Under the pieces are notes generated by a model. The model was not told where the DNA came from. It did no database searches and saw only the letters and a list, made by a program, of their open reading frames with translations. Shown here piece by piece: positions 6,736-10,995 of a DNA stretch of 10,995 bases; positions within the stretch are counted from its first letter, which is position 1, and each line of letters starts with the position of its first letter. Source of the stretch: Alphaproteobacteria bacterium (GTDB lineage: Bacteria; Pseudomonadota; Alphaproteobacteria; Sphingomonadales; Emcibacteraceae); assembly GCA_013152615.1 (NCBI GenBank), contig JAADGA010000073.1:729-11723 (forward strand), read 5' to 3'. A program made the translations under genes and the position numbers.

Positions 6736-9345
6736 CTAAAAGTCGTATTTAACATCCAGATAATATGACCCGCCTCTAAAGCCGAATGGTGCTTCAAGAT
6801 CATAGATTTGCCCGGTATAACCATTGAACTCAACATGATCACGATCCGGGTAAGTATTGAAAATATTATTGGCACCGGCGCTGATTCTTACGGCATCACT
6901 AACCTGATAGCTGACATTCAGATCAAACAACCATTTGGCTCCGTACCGTTGGATATTGGGATTATTTCCGCAACAGCTCTGCGCCCATTTGCCCCAGCGT
7001 GTGGCCCGGGTAAATACAGACCATTTATCATTAAAGTTATGGGTTACACTGATAATAGTCCGCGTTTTGGGCTGGTTATTTTCAATATCGAACCGCATCT
7101 CATCATTAACGACCATAATTTTGTTGCCGTTGCTGTCGACATTACGGTTGGCGGCGGTAATTTTGGTATCGGTCAAATTGAAACTGAGCTGGAATTTGGT
7201 ATTGCCGAGGCTACTTTCGAGATCGTAAAGAGCAACGACATCGACCCCCTGGGTACGGCTCGAGAAATCATTGGTCAGGAACGAAACCAGACCAATATTT
7301 GACCCGCCGGCAACGCCCAGCTTGACCAGTGCCGCCCGGTCAGCATCGGTAAGAGCGAACTCTGAAGAAAAGCTGATGCGATTTCTAAGCTCGATCCTGA
7401 AATAATCGACAGTGAGTTGGAAGTTGCCTTCCGGAGCCCATGAAAAACCAACGGAGTAATTTTTGGCCCGCTCCGGCACCAAATTCCGTGCGCCGAATAA
7501 TTTAGACACCGGACTATTCGCCGGGAATATACCAGCGGCGGTCGGCTTGCCATTAATGATACGTGTCCCGACATTAGTCGTTCCAATCTGCCCGACACTT
7601 GGGGCATGGAAGCCTGTGCCGTAGGACGCCCTGACATTAAGGCCATCCGATACGGTATAACGGGCCGCTATCTTTCCATTAAAGTTCCCACCGAAACCAT
7701 CATATTTCTCATAACGCCCGGCCAGATCCAGCATAAGCCTGTCAGTGAGGTCCGCTTCTACATCAATATAAGCAGCATAGGAATTACGAGACGTCTTACC
7801 GGAAAATGATGGTGGGTAACCGGGGAAACCATTTGCGCCAATATTGGCCAATACCGCATTTACCGGATCATTGGCGGGACAAGGGGTTCCAACAGTTTTT
7901 AACCCCGGCAACAGACAGGCCGGGCCGGTCAGATTATCGGTGGCGCTGGCATTGGCTTCCGCCTGGGTAATAGAAAAATTGAACGGGTCCGGGTGAGCAT
8001 AGGGACCAACCTGATAAGAAGCCGGCTCGCCAGAGCCAATTGTATATGATTCATTACGATACTCACTCCCGAAAGCAATATTTAAATCGGAAGCCAGTGC
8101 TTCAACCGGAAGACTATAGACAAAATCAGTATTTGCCGCGAATTCCGCCTGTTTCAAAGATCCCAGATAAAAACTGGTTTGAGAACCCGGGCCGAATGAT
8201 GGATTAACAGTATTCTTGATATTATAATCAATCTTGTCCGCGCCATATTGGCTGGATACATCCCAACTCAACTGGCCAGCATCGCCTTTGAGTCCGGCGA
8301 CAACACTGTAATCTTTGACCGCCCCGAAGAAACGCGGGGTAAAGCCCGCAGGAAACTGGCCCAGAAAGCTAACAATTTTTCCGGTCTTGTTTCTGACTTT
8401 GGTAAAGATGGAGCCACCGATATTACGGTAATAAAAATCACCATCCCCTTTACTTGAGGCATAATTTCCAAAAGCATAAAAGCTTGTGTTATCAGTGATA
8501 TTATAACCACTATTGACGAAGAAGCGGATAGCCTTGGAATTTGGCGCTCCGTAGATCTGAACAGGTTTGCTCAGGTCCACCGCCGCCGCAAACGCCGGAT
8601 CAACCTTTGCCCGGGCAATACTGGACGGGTCCTGTTCCCCGCGACTGGTTGGATCAGACTTGACAAATTCAAAAGTGCCATCGATAAATCCTTTGTCCCC
8701 GAGGGCAAAACCGGAATTACCGGTGACAAAAATTGAATTACCGTCCCCTTTATATGTTGATCCTGCCCGGGCTTCCAGTGATCCACCATCTGAAGCATTC
8801 TTAAGCCGGAAATTGATCACTCCTGCAATCGCATCAGAACCATATTGCGCCCCGGCACCATCACGCAAGACTTCAATGGATTTCACGGCGGCGGCGGGGA
8901 TGGTCGCAAGGTCAGGCCCCTGACCCCCGCGATTGCCGCCACCAGACAGCTTTACCAACGCTGACTTGTGACGGCGCTTGCCATTGACCAGAACCAAAAC
9001 CTTGTCCGTTGGCAGTCCGCGCATCTCCGCCGGGCGAATAAAGGTCGCGCCATTATTTACCGGCTCTCTGTTTACATTGTAAGACGGCACCAGAGTCCTT
9101 AGAGCATCATTCAGATCTTCCGTCGGGGCTTTGCCGATTGCATTTGCATTAAACACATCTACCGGTACCGCGGTTGTCAACGCAGTCCGTCCTTTCGCCC
9201 GCGTGCCGATAGTCACAACTTCTTCCATCGCAGCATCAGGCGTGCTTTTCTTAACACTCGCGGCAGACTGGGCTAGTTCTACTTGTCCAAATCCAGCATA
9301 TACGCCTGCCAACATGGTAACGATCATTAATTTATTATGTCCCAC
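6736..9345 (-). CDS. TonB-dependent outer-membrane receptor
   Basis: An 869-aa outer-membrane beta-barrel receptor that takes up a large or scarce ligand using TonB/ExbBD energy. Seen: a signal peptide (GHNK, then hydrophobic LMIVTMLAGVYAGFG at 6-20, with a likely cleavage site around AQSAAS, 25-30); a TonB-box-like EEVVTIG (41-47); the plug domain (about 55-185) with MRGLPTDKVLVLVNGKRR (108-125) and VLRDGAGAQYGSDAIAGVINF (159-179); then a long barrel ending in YYLDVKYDF with terminal Phe, the usual barrel-assembly signal. It starts with GTG, chosen because GGAGG lies 5 nt before it and the signal peptide begins there. I see only four cysteines in the translation (477, 489, 791, 792), possibly loop disulfides, including a Cys-Cys pair. 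The ligand is not predictable from sequence; proximity to acyl-CoA catabolic genes makes an organic substrate possible, and siderophore uptake is the main alternative. Confidence 0.93.
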   Translation of the reverse strand: MGHNKLMIVTMLAGVYAGFGQVELAQSAASVKKSTPDAAMEEVVTIGTRAKGRTALTTAVPVDVFNANAIGKAPTEDLNDALRTLVPSYNVNREPVNNGATFIRPAEMRGLPTDKVLVLVNGKRRHKSALVKLSGGGNRGGQGPDLATIPAAAVKSIEVLRDGAGAQYGSDAIAGVINFRLKNASDGGSLEARAGSTYKGDGNSIFVTGNSGFALGDKGFIDGTFEFVKSDPTSRGEQDPSSIARAKVDPAFAAAVDLSKPVQIYGAPNSKAIRFFVNSGYNITDNTSFYAFGNYASSKGDGDFYYRNIGGSIFTKVRNKTGKIVSFLGQFPAGFTPRFFGAVKDYSVVAGLKGDAGQLSWDVSSQYGADKIDYNIKNTVNPSFGPGSQTSFYLGSLKQAEFAANTDFVYSLPVEALASDLNIAFGSEYRNESYTIGSGEPASYQVGPYAHPDPFNFSITQAEANASATDNLTGPACLLPGLKTVGTPCPANDPVNAVLANIGANGFPGYPPSFSGKTSRNSYAAYIDVEADLTDRLMLDLAGRYEKYDGFGGNFNGKIAARYTVSDGLNVRASYGTGFHAPSVGQIGTTNVGTRIINGKPTAAGIFPANSPVSKLFGARNLVPERAKNYSVGFSWAPEGNFQLTVDYFRIELRNRISFSSEFALTDADRAALVKLGVAGGSNIGLVSFLTNDFSSRTQGVDVVALYDLESSLGNTKFQLSFNLTDTKITAANRNVDSNGNKIMVVNDEMRFDIENNQPKTRTIISVTHNFNDKWSVFTRATRWGKWAQSCCGNNPNIQRYGAKWLFDLNVSYQVSDAVRISAGANNIFNTYPDRDHVEFNGYTGQIYDLEAPFGFRGGSYYLDVKYDF

Positions 9346-9350
9346 TTATT

Positions 9351-9355
9351 CCTCC
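9351..9355 (-). promoter_or_regulatory. Shine-Dalgarno GGAGG deciding the GTG start of the receptor
   Basis: On the minus strand GGAGGAATAAGTG puts a full-strength Shine-Dalgarno 5 nt before the GTG at 9345-9343. The next in-frame ATG (codon 7) would be too far away and would cut into the signal peptide. Confidence 0.75.
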
Positions 9356-9383
9356 ATTATAGATAATTCTATCATTGTGTAAA
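9356..9383 (-). promoter_or_regulatory. Promoter-like TTTACA-16-TATAAT abutting the receptor's Shine-Dalgarno
   Basis: On the minus strand, TTTACA (9383-9378) and a perfect TATAAT (9361-9356) are 16 bp apart, reading toward the receptor. If used, transcription would start about 7 nt after TATAAT, inside or past the Shine-Dalgarno, leaving a nearly leaderless message. In such AT-rich DNA this could be chance. Confidence 0.25.
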
Positions 9384-9741
9384 ATTTTTATCTGTTCGGC
9401 CTTAATCCTTCGTGCCGTGGAGAATAGTACGAGAAAATTTACAAAAAAAAGAATGAAAGTTTTTCCCCTAGGCGTGAATTTAATTTCATCCTAGAAGTGA
9501 AGCATTAAAATTCATATAAAACAGGGCGGAGAAAATAACTTCCGTTACTGTATAACAAAGTAGAAAATAAGTGGCCCGGAATTATTGACCCGGACGGATG
9601 ATGAAATTAAAGGTGGTGGGTTAAACGATACGCCATTATGGCACACATTGCCGGGTGCGGACCGTCCATACCATTACCTCTTAAGAAACTGGACTTGCTT
9701 CGTAAAAGTGGAGGGTAATCTGTTATAACCACCCTAGGATT

Positions 9742-9746
9742 AGGAG
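9742..9746 (+). promoter_or_regulatory. Shine-Dalgarno AGGAG of orfA
   Basis: AGGAG lies 7 nt before the ATG at 9754 and supports that start for the transposase orfA. Confidence 0.7.
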
Positions 9747-9753
9747 TTAACAG

Positions 9754-10038
9754 ATGCCCACTAAGAAACGTAATTTTACCGAAGAATTTAGGGAAGAAGC
9801 TGTTCGATTGGCTTTAACCAGTGATCAGCCCCATCATGATACTGCCCTGAACTTGGGTATAGGCAAGTCTACGCTGAGCAAGTGGATCAGGCAATACCGT
9901 CACCAGATTCAACCTACCAAGCCCCGTCGTGATAAAGACGAGGAGCTAAAACGGCTTTGCAGGGAAAACCAAATATTAAGAGCTGAGCGTGATCTATTAA
10001 AAAAAGCAGCGGCTTTCTTCGCCAAGGAAAGTCGATGA
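9754..10038 (+). CDS. IS3-family transposase OrfA
   Basis: A 94-aa basic DNA-binding protein that recognises the IS ends. Residues 7-50 form the IS3-type helix-turn-helix: NFTEEFREEAVRLAL, then the recognition helix region GIGKSTLSKWIRQYR (35-49). A leucine-zipper-like helix with Leu65, Leu68, Leu74 and Leu81 spacing follows (about 62-86), used in the family for OrfA/OrfAB dimerisation. It ends KKAAAFFAKESR, the standard OrfA ending in this family. The stop codon overlaps the orfB start (ATGA). The -1 frame stays open from the A-rich tract at 9999 into orfB, so an OrfAB fusion transposase can be made by frameshifting. Complete and apparently functional. Confidence 0.93.
   Translation: MPTKKRNFTEEFREEAVRLALTSDQPHHDTALNLGIGKSTLSKWIRQYRHQIQPTKPRRDKDEELKRLCRENQILRAERDLLKKAAAFFAKESR
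9999..10006 (+). other. Candidate -1 ribosomal slippery site (A7G) between orfA and orfB
   Basis: Seven A residues followed by G end in the orfA frame as TTA-AAA-AAA-GCA. Slipping back one base continues AGC-AGC-GGC and stays open through to the orfB ATG at 10035. IS3 elements commonly use an A6G or A7 tract at this point to make the OrfAB transposase. ATGA overlap offers an independent route to OrfB alone. Confidence 0.65.
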
Positions 10039-10892
10039 GATTTACTCTCATTGATGCGCGGGAAGCAGATCTATCGGTCGAACGCGCCTGTCAGTTATGT
10101 GAAGTCAGCCCGAGTGGTTATTATGCCTGGCAATGTCGGCCTGCGAGCAAACATCAACGGGATGACCTGATTTATCTGGCGCATATACGCAGTGCCTTTC
10201 GCGAGTCCAATGGTACTTATGGAAGCCCTCGCATGACGGTTGAACTTCAAGAGAAAGGTCTCGACATTGGGCGCAGACGTGTTGCTCGCCTGATGAAGGA
10301 TAATGACATGCAAGCCCGACGAAAACGCTGTTTCAAGTGCACGACAGACAGTCAGCATAATTATCCGGTTTATCCCAATCTTCTTCAGCAGGACTTTACG
10401 GCATCACGGCTAAATGAGAAGTGGGGCGTAGACATTAGCTACATCTGGACCCGGGAAGGCTGGCTGTATCTGGCTGTCGTGATTGATCTCTATGCCCGGC
10501 GTGTCGTTGGTCATGCTTGCAGTGACCGGCTGAAGAAAGGGCTAGCACTAGATGCCCTCGACCTTGCAGTGGCTCTGCGGCAACCTCCGCCAGGATTAAT
10601 CCATCACAGTGACCGTGGCAGCCAATATTGTTCCCATGAATATCGGGCACGATTGAAAAAATACGCAATGAAGGGCTCTATGAGCGCTAAAGGCAACTGC
10701 TACGATAATGCCGTGGTGGAAACATTCTTCAAAACTATCAAAAGTGAGTTAATCTGGCGCACTAGTTTTGCAACAAGAAAGGAAGCAGAAAATATGATTG
10801 GACAATATATTGATGGATTTTATAATCCCAAACGTCGACATTCAACATTGAACTACTTAAGCCCTATGCAGTTTGAAAATCAAACCGCATAA
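10035..10892 (+). CDS. IS3-family transposase OrfB (DDE integrase core)
   Basis: A 285-aa catalytic domain of the IS3 transposase, which cuts and joins DNA strands. Domains in order: an HTH_21-type segment (about 45-100, with IRSAFRESNGTYGSPRM at 51-67), then the rve integrase core (about 120-280). The acidic triad is visible: Asp133 in WGVDISYIW, Asp193 in HHSDRGSQY and Glu229 in NAVVETFFKTIKSEL, with 35 residues between the second Asp and Glu as in D-D(35)-E enzymes, and Lys236 seven residues after the Glu. The C-terminus has the family's YNPKRRHSTLNYLSPMQFE (263-281). No internal stop or frameshift, so the element may be active. Probably made as a fusion to OrfA by -1 frameshifting; orfB's own ATG overlaps the orfA stop and may also be used. 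Confidence 0.95.
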   Translation: MRFTLIDAREADLSVERACQLCEVSPSGYYAWQCRPASKHQRDDLIYLAHIRSAFRESNGTYGSPRMTVELQEKGLDIGRRRVARLMKDNDMQARRKRCFKCTTDSQHNYPVYPNLLQQDFTASRLNEKWGVDISYIWTREGWLYLAVVIDLYARRVVGHACSDRLKKGLALDALDLAVALRQPPPGLIHHSDRGSQYCSHEYRARLKKYAMKGSMSAKGNCYDNAVVETFFKTIKSELIWRTSFATRKEAENMIGQYIDGFYNPKRRHSTLNYLSPMQFENQTA

Positions 10893-10923
10893 ACACAGTG
10901 ATTGAGAGGTGGTACCCATTGTT

Positions 10924-10991
10924 TGGACAGTTTTGCGGCTTAGTTAAGGTAGGTTTGATGGTTTCATTTTGATTTATGCCGCTTTTGTCCA
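10924..10991. repeat. Imperfect inverted repeat TGGACA..GCGGC / GCCGC..TGTCCA
   Basis: The left arm (10924-10939) is TGGACA-GTTTT-GCGGC and the right arm (10978-10991) GCCGC-TTT-TGTCCA. Six plus five bases pair, with unpaired inner bulges and a 38-nt loop. It lies downstream of orfB at the window's edge, and either arm could be an IS terminus. It could also fold as a hairpin in RNA or DNA. Confidence 0.5.
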
Positions 10992-10995
10992 TATG

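Larger units (their letters stand above)
9346..9689. other. Intergenic region between receptor start and insertion sequence
   Basis: About 344 bp with no recognisable gene. From 9346 to 9570 it is AT-rich and should hold the receptor's regulatory region, but I can name only the weak promoter-like site given separately. A 12-bp sequence TTTAATTTCATC (9479-9490) recurs inverted at 9600-9611. From about 9571 base composition rises toward that of coding DNA, and a + strand frame is open from 9564 to its stop at 9726-9728. This frame has no ATG or clear ribosome binding site, and its product (containing LLTRTDDEIKGGGLNDTPLW) resembles nothing I know. It may be a gene remnant or chance. Confidence 0.5.
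9690..10991 (+). mobile_element. IS3-family insertion sequence (ends approximate)
   Basis: The element contains orfA and orfB of IS3 type in the usual order and overlap. The outer limits given are a best guess, based on the rule that IS3 elements begin 5'-TG and end CA-3'. TGGAC occurs at 9690-9694 and its complement GTCCA at 10987-10991, giving 1302 bp, within the family's normal size of about 1.2-1.5 kb. The inverted repeats beyond these five bases match poorly (about 11 of 23 without gaps), and the adjacent bases do not form a target-site duplication. An alternative right end is near 10929. The presence of the IS is certain; its borders are not. Confidence 0.6.

Noticed and set aside
6808..7302. 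A 164-aa + strand frame opposite the receptor gene.
   Set aside because: It has no homology or ribosome binding site and mirrors the codon pattern of the receptor's C-terminal barrel on the other strand.
9999..10038. The orfA/orfB split as a damaging frameshift.
   Set aside because: Two overlapping frames with a poly-A slippery tract are the normal layout of IS3-family elements.
9664..10993. GTCCATA at 9664-9670 and 10987-10993 as a 7-bp target-site duplication around the IS.
   Set aside because: IS3 elements make 3-5 bp duplications, and the bases inside these copies do not give TG...CA ends. Chance is more likely.
1..10995. CRISPR arrays, tRNA or rRNA genes, and riboswitches.
   Set aside because: I saw no regularly spaced repeats, no cloverleaf-like segments and no known aptamer core on either strand.

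Overview
The window looks like a piece of a Gram-negative proteobacterial chromosome with medium GC. An alphaproteobacterium, perhaps marine, is my guess. The support is a large TonB-dependent outer-membrane receptor, an NhaC-type Na+/H+ antiporter and tightly overlapping CoA-thioester genes. The taxonomic call is inference from gene style, not from a marker gene.

Region 1 (2-5134, + strand) is a catabolic gene run. It starts with the 3' end of an MmgE/PrpD-family gene cut by the window edge. After a 155-bp gap come an acyl-CoA dehydrogenase (ACAD), a class III (CaiB/BaiF) CoA-transferase and a second ACAD-like subunit, joined by ATGA stop/start overlaps. Last is an NPD/nitronate-monooxygenase-type flavoprotein. 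The first ACAD carries the flavin-site motif and a glutamate where isovaleryl-CoA dehydrogenase has its catalytic base. The second lacks these, as expected for the partner subunit of a heteromeric ACAD. As sequenced, the second ACAD is broken by one extra A near 3840, and its C-terminal part continues in the +1 frame to 4124. An 18-bp tandem repeat (4111-4146, with a degenerate third copy) spans its stop codon and runs into the flavoprotein's ribosome binding site. The families together suggest activation, alpha,beta-dehydrogenation and reduction or oxidation of an unusual (branched or cyclic) acyl-CoA. The substrate is unknown.

Region 2 (5158-9345, - strand) converges on region 1. Reading leftwards, a TonB-dependent receptor with a GTG start and a strong Shine-Dalgarno comes first. 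A near-perfect intrinsic terminator follows, then the NhaC-family antiporter. These are a possible import step and a sodium/proton step beside the catabolic genes, but nothing in the sequence proves they serve the same substrate.

Region 3 (9346-9753) is a mostly AT-rich stretch with no recognisable gene. It includes one short open stretch that could be a gene remnant.

Region 4 (about 9690 to the window end) is an IS3-family insertion sequence. It has overlapping orfA and orfB, an A7G slippery tract and an intact DDE triad. Its exact ends could not be fixed, and the last 75 bp contain an imperfect inverted repeat.
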